From positions 1-64,000 of the forward strand of contig NW_022985078.1 in the NCBI RefSeq assembly GCF_010015585.1: a DNA stretch of 64,000 bases, in the 5' to 3' direction. The notes under the pieces were generated by a model, which saw only the letters and a list, made by a program, of their open reading frames with translations, searched no databases and was not told the DNA's origin. Positions 21,865-33,800 of the stretch are shown in pieces. Position 1 is the first letter of the stretch; every line of letters starts with the position of its first letter. The stretch comes from Eremomyces bilateralis CBS 781.70. Lineage: Eukaryota; Ascomycota; Dothideomycetes; Eremomycetales; Eremomycetaceae. The position numbers and the translations under genes were made by a program.

Positions 21865-22176
21865 TGTCACGTATCCCTCTACGAGGATCGCAAGGTAGTG
21901 AATAGAGGGGATGAACAAGACTCTTCCCCAATTCTAGTAACTAGCGAGCATCGTGGCAATTCGAGGTGTTCACCAGCAAGCTTTCTTTCAGATCTGATCG
22001 TCAATAAGGCGAGACATTAATAAGGTTTAAGACACGGTTCCGCAAACCCAAGCTCCTACCCAGCGCCAACAGCGTCTAATCCAAGAAATACGACCAGCTA
22101 ATGCAATCTCCCTTCAAATCCCTCATCTCCAAATCACGTTCTTAAATCCCCTTAAATTCAACTTCACACTTTCCCC
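21865..22176. other. intergenic region, csmA 3' side
   Basis: About 310 bp beyond the stop codon of csmA. Nothing recognised. Confidence 0.5.
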
Positions 22177-25100
22177 CTACAACTGCCCACTCAACACAGC
22201 CTCCGTCGCACTCCCAATATACTGCCTCTTCCCATCCAACCCTACCCCAAACCGCCTCTCCAACTCCAACTTAATGCTCTTCTTCGTTACGCTCATCAGA
22301 TCCGCCGTCTTCAAAATCTCCCGAATCTCTGCCAGCAGCGCATCGTCCGACGGCAGCGCCGCCATGTCGCCCATCTCCATCCCCAGGTTGTTGCTCCCAC
22401 CCGCCATATCGCCGTACCCCGACGGCACTAGCGATAGCCGCGACCCCGCCGCATACCGTGGCATGTCGAGCGTGGAGATCGGCCGCGACGGCGGCGCCGG
22501 GTACCCGTAGGGCGCGCCGCCGTATTCGCTCCCGGCGGTGGTGACGGGGGTGGCGAAGGGGCCCTGGCCACCCATGAAGCTCTTGGTGGCGTAGCTGAAG
22601 CCGGAGACCTCGCTGCGGTCATCGCGCTGGGTCTGGGCCTCCCAGAGCTCGGTCTGATAGTCCTCCCACTTCTTGCGGGGGATGGAGGCAGGGTCGAATT
22701 TCCCTTCGTCGGAGACGACGAGTTTCTTGCCTTTTTCGCCGGTGACGATTCGCGTATTGCCCCAGGTGAAGTCGTCCATATGCCAGAATGCGTATAGAGG
22801 GAGGCCGCAGGCGAAGATGGGGGTCGCGAGTAGGTAGATGATCATCCAGCCGATCATCTCCCATTTGCGGCGCAGGATGAAGATGATGGCTTGGAGGCCG
22901 TAGATTGCGCCGAGGAGGACGAAGGCCCAGATGGGGATGACAGAGCTATTTCGAGTAATAAGGATGATGAGATAAATGAGGTAGCCGACGATGACGGGTT
23001 GGACAATGGTAGAGAGCAAGTCGATGAAGACGACAAAGCGCATAGAGAAACAGCAGAATCCACAAAGCTGCTGCAATGGGATGAGTTCCATCAGGTTGTG
23101 CACCGTACTGTTAATCCATCGTCGTCGCTGCGACATGAACACCGTCCAGCTGTCTGGCGCGATGGTCCAGGCGTGCGCGCGGAAGATGTACTTCGTCTTG
23201 TACTTTGAATGATGTTTCAGCAGCAACGTGGTTAGATATCGGTCCTCGCCCAAGTGCAGCAGGTTCTTCATATGCAGTGTGTCCACACGGATGTTGCTAT
23301 AGTCCTCGATGATCTCCTTGCTCACGAACAGCGGCTTGCCCGTTTCCGCGGTGCGGATGCGGTACATGGAGAAACACCCAGGCAGACACGTCACGGAGCC
23401 GAACAGTGACTCGAACGCTTTGGTCAGATTGTGCGAGATATAGTATTCGTACACCTGGATCATGGTGACGAAGGAGGATTTCGCGTTCGAGAGCGCCGTC
23501 TCGCCGCACACGCCGATGACCCGCGTGTCGTGTAGGAACGAGGAGATCATCCGTGTGGCGGAGTCAGGAGCAACGACCGTGTCGGCGTCGATTTGGAAGA
23601 GGAATTCGTAGAACGTCGGGTTGACGCCGATGATGTTGCGGATTTGATGGTGCATTTCCAGCTCTAGTGGCGCCATTGGGAGATTGTAGTGGACGCGGTT
23701 GAGGAAGCGCATGAGAACCATTTGCGAGTCTCGCTTACCACGATTTCCAGGTCTGTCGAATGTCAGTATGCTCCCTCATCTTCCGAACCACCTCGAATTC
23801 CGAACTGATAAAAAATTCGAACGGAAAAACTCACTTCGTAACTTCACTCGGCTTCCCCACCTTCACAATCACCATAAACGGCACGATATGCCCCTGTGTC
23901 TCATACAGCCCACTATACACCTTCCCCATATTATGCTGCTTCATCCCCTCGCCCAGACTCTCAAAGCTCAACGGCTCCGGATCCGTCGTCTCCGGCACCC
24001 CCAAAATATCCAGCACTATGCGCGGCGTGCTGCGATCGTTCCCCTGCCCAATAATCATTCCGTCACAGATCAGCACCAGCAGTTTGCGCTTGTCGTCGTA
24101 CCGCATGCGCGCGGCGGAGTCGATAGCGCGACGCAGGGAGTCCTCGTCTTCGGTATACGCCGGCACGGTGCAGATGACGAACTTGTCGAGGTTCTCCGGG
24201 ATGTTTTTCTTGCCGAACTGGAGCGCCGCGAGGAACTTGAACCCGATCACGCTGACCAGCACCAACGAGATGGCGAGGAGGAGGTACTTGGCGAACTGGC
24301 ACTGCGTGCTGTTCCGCGTGTCCACGTCGCCCACGTAGAACAGGTTGGTCAGACAGGCAGACATGCGAGATTTTTCGGCCGTCGTCATTTGCAGGGCGTC
24401 CCAGTACTTGGTGACGTCTAGCCCGGCGCGCTGCTGGAAGAGGTCGACGACGCGGGAGTCCATGAAGTTGACGTCGGGTTTGGTTTCTGGTTGCTCCATG
24501 CCTGGTGGGTACTGCGCGATGCGTCCGCCTGGGACGTAGGAGGTAAAGTCGTAGACGCGCTCGTTGAGGATGGCGATGGAGTTGCCCTTGCTGGCGAGCG
24601 TTTTGAGGTATTGCGGGGAGTACCCGACACGGCCCTTCTGATAATTCGCTTTGAGGTACATCTGCTTCTCGTACCACCAGTCGCGGCGCGAGTCGTTGGT
24701 CCAAGAGCGGAAATCGTGGTATTTGGCGTTGTTGTCGGTCAGCGACACCAAGGCGGGCGACCCGGAGTAATTGGAGTTCTGGTAGTTCAGATTCACAGCC
24801 GGGTCAATGGTGCCGTCTTTGCCTTCGCAGAGTGCGGAGACTTGCACCGGGAAGAGATTCGTGGCGTCGACACCGGCGTATTTCTTCAGGGCAGACTGCG
24901 GTACGATATTGGGGTAGTGGACGGGAGCGAAGGCGTCGAGGTCGTACACGACGCCGCGGATGGCGACAAAGGCGGAGTGACCATCTTTGCCGTCGTGGGT
25001 GGCAAGTTCGGAAGCGGAGAAAACGTGTTGGGTAGGGCAGATGAGTTCGGGGAACCCGACTGCAAGATATTAGCACGGCTGTCCACGCTGCTCATCTCCA

Positions 25101-28092
25101 GGAAAATAAGGCAGGATGAAACTTACTCATAAAAAAGATCACCGCCGCACAACTTAACCAAATCAACATATTAATCGCCAACTTCTCCCTCCACGCCACT
25201 CGCACATCCTTCCTTCCCATCCTTCCCACAAACCGGACCAAAAAATCCGGCACCCACCACGTCAACGCATACACCACCACCAGCCACCGCTTCCGACTCC
25301 CCGTCACCACCGCCTCGTCCACCGTCTCCATCTTCTTCTCCCCGGCCTTCTCCGCCATCTGCTCCCGCGTCGCTAGGTTGCGGAACATGTCACCTCCGGT
25401 CATCACGCTGATCCCCGCCTCCGACTTTCCGTCCGCGGGGACTTCCCGCCCGAAGTACCCCGCCGCTTTGTCGTCGTGGTAGAACGCCGCCGGCGACGAC
25501 CCGTTCGAGCCCATCAGCCGCGTCTGCGGATCAAACCGCCCTCCGGTGGGCGACAGCAGGTTATTCTCGTCAGTGTCCCCGCCCTCTGGGTAGCCAAGTG
25601 CGCCTCGCGACCCGACGAGCGAGTCCGCCGCGATGCCCGCGAGCATCGCCCAGCAGCGCTCGGAGAAAAACACCCCGGTGCTCCCCACGCGGGCTTCCTG
25701 CTCGGGCCAGCGCCGCTCATCGATGACGATCTCGCAGCGCTCGCGCTCGCTGCCAACGATGCTTGATCCGAGGCCCATACCGCCATTCGTGCCCTTCGCC
25801 TCGGCGAGGCTGAGCACCTCGCCGAAGGGAAGGAAGACGGAGAAATCCGCGCTGCGGAGCCGCGTCGAGATCTCGGCGATGCCGAAGGTCTGCAGCTGGT
25901 GGCGGACGCACTTGCTGTCGAACTGGTTGGCGATGCGGCGGTCGTTGGGCTTGAGGCAGAAGATGAAGTACGGGTTGGTGTTGGGGAGGGAGAGGGACTT
26001 GGTGATGGTGGTGAGAGAGCTGAGGTATTGGGCGGCCGCACCCTGCTGCATGCCCGCGGCGTTGGTGGTCGGGTTGCGGCTACGTGAGACGCTACGTTCG
26101 GCGCGGGGGTCGTCATCGTCTTCTTCTTCGCTGGTGCGCCGACCGGCGCGGCGGCCGCGGGTAGTGGCGCCCAGTTTGCGGCGGGCCATGCTGGGTTTGC
26201 GGGCGGGTTTGCTGGCAAGGGAGGCCTGTACGATGGCGGTCTTCTCCTGGGGGTGGTGGATGGTGTTGAGGGCGGGCTGGCCGAACAGGTCGCGCACGAA
26301 GGAGCTGCGGGTGGAGTTGATGAGGTTGAGCATGTCGCCGGCGATGACCTCGGCGTTGGCATCGAGGAGGCCGTCGGCTGGGTATTCGACGGCGCCGGCG
26401 AAGTGGCGGATGGTGAAGGAGGCGGCGGCGTTGGCGGAGGCGAAGTTGCTGCCGGGGAGGACGGCGGTCGCGGCGCTGACGTCGATGCTGGGCGACTTGC
26501 CGGTGAACCGCTTGCGGATGGTGTCGATGAACTGGGCGTCGGTCTTGCCGCGGCGGGTTTGGTCGTCGAGGATACTGAGGAGGCCGTTGCCGGGCTTCAG
26601 GAGCATCTTGACCGCGTCGCTGTTGTCGAAGTAGCTCGTCGCCGGCACCGTCACGTCTTCCGTCTGCAGGAGGTCTTCCGGTCGGTCGAAGAAGCTCTGC
26701 AGGGTGAAATTGTACAGTGACTCTCCCGCCGCGTTGGTGAGCAGCTGGTCGAGCGTATCGCCCCCAGCCGACTGATGCATAAAGCCGGGGAAGTCGACGA
26801 TGGAAATTGTGTTCGCAACCGTGTCTTCCACCGCACAGATGCGCTGATTGATCGACTCGATGACATACGCCACGAGCAGCCCATACAGCGTCCGCGCCAA
26901 CTCATCCGCGTTGTCCCGTGCGCCTTTCGGATCCAGCATCACCGTCACGCGCTCCCGATGCACCGTCCGCGTTTTATACCCCAAACTCTGCTCCAGATCC
27001 TCCGCCTGGAGCCCCAAAAACGCTGCGACGATGTTCAAACAGTCCTTATTCCGCACCACCGTGACATCTTCTCCACCTTCATGGGAGAATCCGCCGCTAT
27101 CGTCGCCCGTCGGCGTGGTCGACTGCGTCATCATGAAATCCAGCTGCCCGATATGCAGAATCGCCGCCAAGATCTGGCAGATCTCCGCGATCTCGCTACG
27201 CGGGAACTCCAGTTTGCGGAGGGCGGACTTAAACGCCTGGAACCCCTCGGCGTCGTTGATCCCGACCTGCAGCTGCGAACGATGGCCGAGATAGCGCCAG
27301 AACTTGCCGCCGGCGGACGCACGACTCCCGGGCTCATTGGCCACGATGCCTGGATTGTCGAGGCCGAGGTGCTGTTTTTCGGAGGGGGTGGTGCCCGCAA
27401 GGAGGTAGTAGAGGATGTGGAAGTTGCGCTCGCCGGTGGGGACTTTGGTGACGCGGGAGCGTTCGAGGCGGTGGTCGAGGAGCTTGCCGCCGATGAGGAC
27501 CGGGTGGAGGGTGGTGGAGGTGTCGTATTGGAATTCGTAGAAGAGGCCGGATTTCGAGGCAGTGGGGGTGGTGGCGGCCTTGGTGGTGGTGAGGGTGTCG
27601 AAGACGTAGGCGGCGTAGGAGAGTTTCCCGGATAAGGGGGTGGAGGTGTATGAGAGGAGGGATGAGATGAGGTGGGATCGAAGGGTGGTTTTGCCGGAGC
27701 CGGATTCTCCTCTATTACGAGTTAGATTTGACCTATGATATTCCGAACACGAGCTCTGAATAGTGTGCATAACAAGAAAAGGAGACTTACAAGAATACCA
27801 CCGCCTGATTCTCCCCCCGATGTCCCAATCTCGTCCACGCCCTCGACGCCAACTCCTTCACCCCCGCCAACGCGCTCCCCTCCTCTGTGCCATTCGGCCC
27901 CTGGGCACTCGACTTGAAATTATTGACGGAGATGAGCGCCCGACTGGACAGCGTCGCGGTGGCCAAGTTCGCGTGGAACCGGCTGGCGAGGTGCGCGGTG
28001 AGGTTGGTATCGGACTGCAGGTGTTCGGGGAGGGCGTGGAGGGAAGACTCCGCGTGCTGGGAGGGGAAGCTGGACATGGTGTTTAACGCCAT
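22177..28092 (-). CDS. csmA: class V chitin synthase with myosin-motor-like domain
   Basis: Four exons read leftwards (28092-27791, 27711-25127, 25059-23835, 23752-22177; introns 79, 67 and 82 bp) give 1,895 residues, close to known class V enzymes. The N-terminal myosin-motor-like domain (about 1-780) has an intact P-loop GESGSGKTT (about residues 102-110, split by intron 1) and IVDFPGF as switch II. Two membrane spans follow near 880-945, then a cytochrome-b5-like stretch and the glycosyltransferase-2 catalytic core with EDRYLTT (about 1542) and QRRRWINST (about 1579), then further membrane spans and a C-terminal DEK_C domain. It makes chitin from UDP-GlcNAc at hyphal tips and septa. It is divergent from csmB. 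Class names differ between authors. Confidence 0.95.
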
Positions 28093-30850
28093 GGGAATTA
28101 GGGGATGAGGTGAGGTAGGAATGGGAGATGATGGGTAGCCTCCCCTGGTGGGGAGCGCAGGGCAGATTACGAAGGGTGTCGAGAGTCCAAGGATGGATTT
28201 CGAGGAGTTGGATTAGCTGGATTGACAAGATTGGGATTCGAAGGTGTTGGAAGGCTGCTCGCGAGGACAAGAGGCGTGAAATGAGGATGGAAGGCAACAG
28301 TTCTTCCCAAGCAACGACCTCGAAAACGATGTCGGGTTCCAGGGGGAATTGAATCTGGCAACCTGGCAACGACGGGTGATATTAAGCGAATGATAATAAA
28401 CCCCAAATGCAAATAGTACCAGAAGCGAAAGATTGCGAAGATGCAAAAGATGGCAACGAGGGAGGTTCGTCCAGAGGAACGGGTGGTGGAGCGAAAGACG
28501 TGGTGATGGTTACTGGAGCAGGAAACGAAAGCGAATTGTGAGGCGTGAGGTCCACCGGAGTTGTTTGGACTTGGGACTTTCGAGTTTGGAGAGAGTTCAT
28601 GATACTAAGCCTCTGTGGGTGTATATTACATTACCATTGTACTTGGGGTTATTAGGGGCATTGTAGATCTTAGGGCCATTGGTGTGAGGCAAAATCGGGG
28701 TGAAAACAATAGTGCGGGCTATTTCGAGGAAACAGAGCGAGACTAGACAGGGACACTAGACAAGGGACCATCAGTCAACATACGTAGTAGGTTGGATTAG
28801 GTATCGTTGGGAATTGGGATCGAGTGGCGGCGATGGTCAAGTCTAATGATCGATGCTTGGCTGCATGTGCTTGTGTTGATTTCCATCTGGAATTCTGTAT
28901 AGAGAATTTCATGAATTCGTGGATGTAGTTGATTCATGGGCTGTTGAAGCTCAGCTGAATCTATCGCTCTTCTCTTCCTCTCCCTCTCCTTCACCCACCA
29001 CCAACTAAACTCGACGCTTCCCATCTCCACCTTCCAGAACACCATCATTCGATCTCCCCAAATTTTCCTACATCCAGGGATCCCCCGTCGTCCGGGGTTA
29101 CTGAAGTGTTACCAAGCTCCGCTCCGCGGGCACAAGCCCGGCTGTGAGACGGCCTAGGCTCTGGCTCTGTGCTCTATGGCAAAAATTCTCTTTAGGAAAG
29201 GGGAACCGCACGAGCAGGAAAAGGGACATTATGGAACTTGGAAGGACGGGTGGCTCGAGTGTGATCGTCATTCGTCCCGTCCGAGGTGTAACGAAACTTT
29301 CTTCTCTGGCGGGTATCCTTGTAGAGCTGAGGAGGTAGACGATATGTTTAGGTGTTTCTGTTGGCGATAAAGGAGAATAGTTAGGCGACAGAGAATACTG
29401 CCAGGCGTCCTACCTAAGCCTCAATACAATATTACAGTTCAGCAAGCTTCGCGAGCCCGATGATGGTGTATTGGGTAGCGAAAGCAAGCGATGGGCGACT
29501 ATTTTTGGCGGATGATCATACGTGGGATGGTGGACCATAGTTTGGGGATGGGACGGCACAGGACAAACCGCTTTTCTTCACAGCGAAGTCATCCGAATCA
29601 TCTGGACAACGGTTGGAAGGCATTCAAAGGGCCCATTGTCTATTGGCTGGGGACATGAATTGTACTGACCCGAGGTCTAGAATGATCGATGAGACCAAGT
29701 GTAAACATTGCCATTTCCCTATATATCATTCCAGTTGACAGTTGACAGTTGTAGATGTTTCCCTGCGCGGACCCTGTAGAAGAAAAGTTGGTAGGTGGTA
29801 GACGAACCGCACCGAACCACTCCATGCTGGCGGCTACATCATTCATGTGGATATCCTGCTTGCCTCGATCCGCTGTCCAGGACTCAGGAGTTATTGTCTC
29901 AACCTCGACGATAAAAAAACTCTCTCTTATGATATGAGACGGATGACCAACACTCAACGATTTGGATTTGGCGATGCTAAATTCGGGACACACTTCGCCA
30001 CCATCGGAATCGCTGCCGTCCACGGCAATATGATACAGTAATATGATACGCCGTAGCGCTGACAACCATCCCTTATTAGCCCCCCTGCAGCTCTCACCCA
30101 ATATTACCGCGCTAGACTGGATAGAAACAATACTAAATGCAACTAAACAATCAACATGGCAACGCACAGTGGACACCATCAGGAGAATAAGGAGGAATTA
30201 GTCCGGGAATGTGATTGGGGGCTTGTTTCGTGTAATGCTCCGGTAACCGTGGAGAATCCTGCAGGCTGCAACAGAGCGATGCGAGTTCGAGAACAGTCCG
30301 TGGTCTTAGCTGCGATTTGCGAAGGGCTTAAGGGCTAAGGCTAATACGCTCATCGTGAGGTCCCTCTCGTTCGCTGGATCCTCGTCTGCTCCGTTGGTCA
30401 GAGTGTCTATCAGTTGTCCCCTTGTTCTGCAGAACAACGTGTTGCTGCTCCATGTTTCCACGACCACCACCCATTTTCTTTGGATGAGAGCCCGTTGGCC
30501 TGCCATCGTTTTTGACTTCATCTCATCCTTCATCTTTCGTTACATGATTGATTCTATTTCATCTTGACTAATACGGTCATTGCATTCGCTTGCTGTGCTT
30601 GGGGGTCTGTTCCCATCTTGCTCTCGCTTGCTTGACATTCGCTTCTATCCCCTTCGGTGCTGACGAGACGAAACACACGAAGACAACTGCAGCCTCGAAG
30701 AAGTCGGCACAACTTCATCAGGATATCTTGTGAAACCTGCAGGCTATCTCAAATTCTATTCATTCATCTACTATTGATATAATTCATTCATCCATCGATC
30801 GAATCATCAACACAACAACACCCTGAGGACAGCGTCGTCCAACCGCCAAC
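28093..30850. promoter_or_regulatory. shared 2.76-kb divergent region between csmA and csmB
   Basis: This long gap separates the start codons of the two chitin synthases, so it must hold both promoters and both 5' leaders. The last 250 bp before csmB are rich in ATTCATTCAT and CAACACAACAACACC runs, typical of a fungal 5' leader. The first 400 bp beside csmA are G-rich on the plus strand (pyrimidine-rich on the csmA sense strand). One unassigned ORF on the minus strand (29640-30179) is listed separately. Confidence 0.55.
29640..30179 (-). CDS. unassigned ORF inside the chitin synthase divergent region
   Basis: An ATG-started open frame of 179 codons with no recognised domain, signal peptide or membrane span. 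It contains HIAVDGSDSDGGEVCPEF and GAVRLPPTNFSSTGSAQG. The open length is more than expected by chance in DNA of this composition but not by much. It could be a small gene, an upstream ORF-rich leader, or noise. Confidence 0.2.
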   Translation of the reverse strand: MVSTVRCHVDCLVAFSIVSIQSSAVILGESCRGANKGWLSALRRIILLYHIAVDGSDSDGGEVCPEFSIAKSKSLSVGHPSHIIRESFFIVEVETITPESWTADRGKQDIHMNDVAASMEWFGAVRLPPTNFSSTGSAQGNIYNCQLSTGMIYREMAMFTLGLIDHSRPRVSTIHVPSQ

Positions 30851-33800
30851 ATGGCGAGTTACAATAATAACCGGAATTCCACCTTCTCAACCCTCTCGGG
30901 TCCGACGTCTTCCTCCCAGCAGGTATCGACGACCACCCTCCTCAATGCTCTGCATACGTCGTATCAATCCGGCCAGCCGCTGGTCTTGGAATCCAGCACC
31001 AGCTTGGTGGTAAACACATGGTTGACCGCGTCGAATACCGGCCCCGATGGACGGTATGGCGGCACAGTCGACGTTGAACTTGGTAGAAAAGCATGGGAAC
31101 ACGCCCGCCGGCGAGCAGAGGATGCATGTGTGATTCTTGGGTACGCTCCCTCCCCAATCTTCCAAGTTCCATCCTCAAACTAACTCCCACAGCTCCCTTC
31201 ACGAATCCATCCCGTCCCTCTTCGCCCCCTTCGTCTCCGCCCTCCCCATCTCCGTTCCCTCCGCCGTCTACACCGCCCTCCAAGTCCTCCGCCCCTTCAC
31301 CCACTGCGTCACCCCAACCAATCCCTCCCTCCCTCGCCACTCCTCCCTCTCCGCCACCTTCGCCCTCTCCCTCGACGGCGACCTCGCCTCCGCCCGGCTC
31401 GCCCTCTCCACCTCCGGCATCGACACCCAGCTCGGCCTCCTCAACGTCCCTGACGCCCCCGGCCACCGCGCCTTCGACGTCTTCTACTACCTCAACTCCT
31501 CCTCCGCCTCCCAGGCCGAGCGCGACGCCCTTGACCTCCGCGCTCCCTCCGCCTACTCCCTCCTCAACCGCTCTGGCACCTACCATCCCCCCACCTACCT
31601 CCCCACCGCCGACGACGCCGCCGCCGCCGAAGACTTCCGTGCGAACCTCAAATCCCTCGGCATCCGCGGCCCCGCGCTCCGGAACCTGATCAGCACGCTC
31701 GCCGGCCTCCTGAAGCTCGGGGACACCCTCGGGTATCTGGTCGACGAGGATGTGCTGGTGCGGGTGTGCGACGACGCTGCAGACCTCCTGGATGTCGATG
31801 CGGAGGTGTTGCGGCGGAAATGCGACACCGTCGACCGCGAGGCGCTGATTGCGGGAGTGTACGAAGCGTTGGTGGACTGGGTGGTGGCGCGGGCGAACGA
31901 GGCGATCAAGGCGGAGTTGGCGGGGATTGAGGGGCACGGAGCGGACGTCGATCTCGGCGATTCAGTGTCCATCACGGTGGTGGAGATTCCCGGTCAGATG
32001 TTGGGGAAGGCGGCGGCGTTGAAGACGGTGTTCGATGATAGCGATGGGATTAATCTGGAGATGAAGGAGGATGGCGTGTTGGTGGAGTCGGCAGGATCAT
32101 CGGTGCTAAGGGAGGTGAACAATGCCGTCGCGGAGTGCGGGTATGAGCTTGGTATGCGATCCGACTCCGCCGCCCACCGCGACCGGGACATCGCCACCGA
32201 TCGTCGCGAGGCCGTCCTCGAAAAAGTCGCCCACTCCATCGACGACGACAGCTTCCTCAAGTCCCTCCTCCTCCCCACCCCGAACGCCGGCATCCTCCTC
32301 GGCACCCCCCAATCTGGCCGTTTCGACCTCTCCGCCCTCATCTCCTCCTCCCGTGTCTGGTTCCACCTCTGCCTTTACCCCACCGACGATCTCCCCGCCT
32401 CCCTCACCACTTCCCTCACCCCCTGGTCTGCCGGCGCCGTCTCCCGCCAACTCCGCACCTGGCGCCTCCCCGAATGGGCCACCCGCCGCAACCGCGCCCT
32501 CGACTACACCGCCGACTTCGACGTCGACGAGTTCGTTGCCCGCTACGCCCGCCTCGGATGCCTCGAGGGCAAAGACGGCGTCGAGTCCTGGATCATGGAG
32601 CGCGGCTGGAGCAATGGCGAGGTCTACCTCGGCCACGAGCGCGTGTGGATCCGTGAGTCCGCGTGGTGGGAGGCGGAAAGCATGCTCGATCTCAAACTCA
32701 ACGAGCCGCCACCGCCGCCGCCCGCTCAGGAGCTGTTCCCCGCGCCGAGCCCTGGCATGGGGGGAAACGGCTACTTTGGGAACCAGTTCGCGGATAACGC
32801 CACATTGCGCGGGAGTCGTGAGGATCTGATGCGCCGGCAAAGTAGCGCGACGGGGCTGGCGAAGAGCATCGCGCCGACGACGCAGCAGAGCGCGATCGGT
32901 GACTATGGGCTGGGGTCGAAGGGCGACGAGCATAAGGGCGTCACGTTCGGTAATGATCTGGATGCGGAGCTCGGGCAGAATCGCGTTGTGGAAGCGCGCC
33001 CGATCACGGCGGGCAGAAGGTTTTGGGTGGGTCTGGTGTGGGCTCTGACGTTTTGGATCCCCTCGCCGGCGCTGCGGTACATCGGGCGGATGAAGCGCCC
33101 GGACGTACGCCTGGCGTGGCGGGAGAAGGTGGTGCTAATGTTCATCATCTTCCTGCTAAACGGCATCGTGGTGTTCTACATCATCCAGTTCGGGAAACTA
33201 CTCTGTCCGAACTGGAACAAGGCGTGGGATAAGAAAGAGGTCGGTTATCATCAAGGCGACGACGATTTCTGGGTCTCGCATGCCGGAAAGGTGTATGATC
33301 TGTCCAAGTTTTGGAGGATTCAGCACTCCGACACGGCGATCGAGACGACGAAGGATAACATGCAACCGTTCGGCGGGGTGAATATGGATTCGTACATCCG
33401 CCCACCGCTGACCATCGCCTGTCCGAATTTGGTGACCGACACCATGGTCAAGCTGGACACCAACGAGACGCTGACTGATCCGTCCGCCGCCCACACGTCC
33501 GGCCCAACCTACCAGACGGACCCGACAACGGCACTGCACGACATCAACTGGTACACGCAGTCGTTCCTGCCGCGGATGAAGGAGTTTTACAAGGGAGATC
33601 TGGTCATTGATAAGAACTTCGTGAAGGATGATGGGAAAAATAATAACCATCAATGGGTCATCATCGACAACAGCATCTACGATCTCACCGACTACTTCTA
33701 CACGCAGAAGCGTTTCCAGGGGCGTGACCCGCGCTACAATTTCTTGGACCCCGCCGTCGAGGACTTGGTGAAGAATAACCCCGGCGAGGACATCACCGAC

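Noticed and set aside
26775-27635. 286-codon plus-strand frame opposite csmA
   Set aside because: Antisense of the motor-like domain, no domain of its own.
30942-31937. 331-codon minus-strand frame opposite csmB
   Set aside because: Low-complexity Gly/Val/Glu translation caused by the C-rich sense strand of csmB.
32106-32933. 275-codon minus-strand frame opposite csmB
   Set aside because: Same compositional shadow as above, with no domain.
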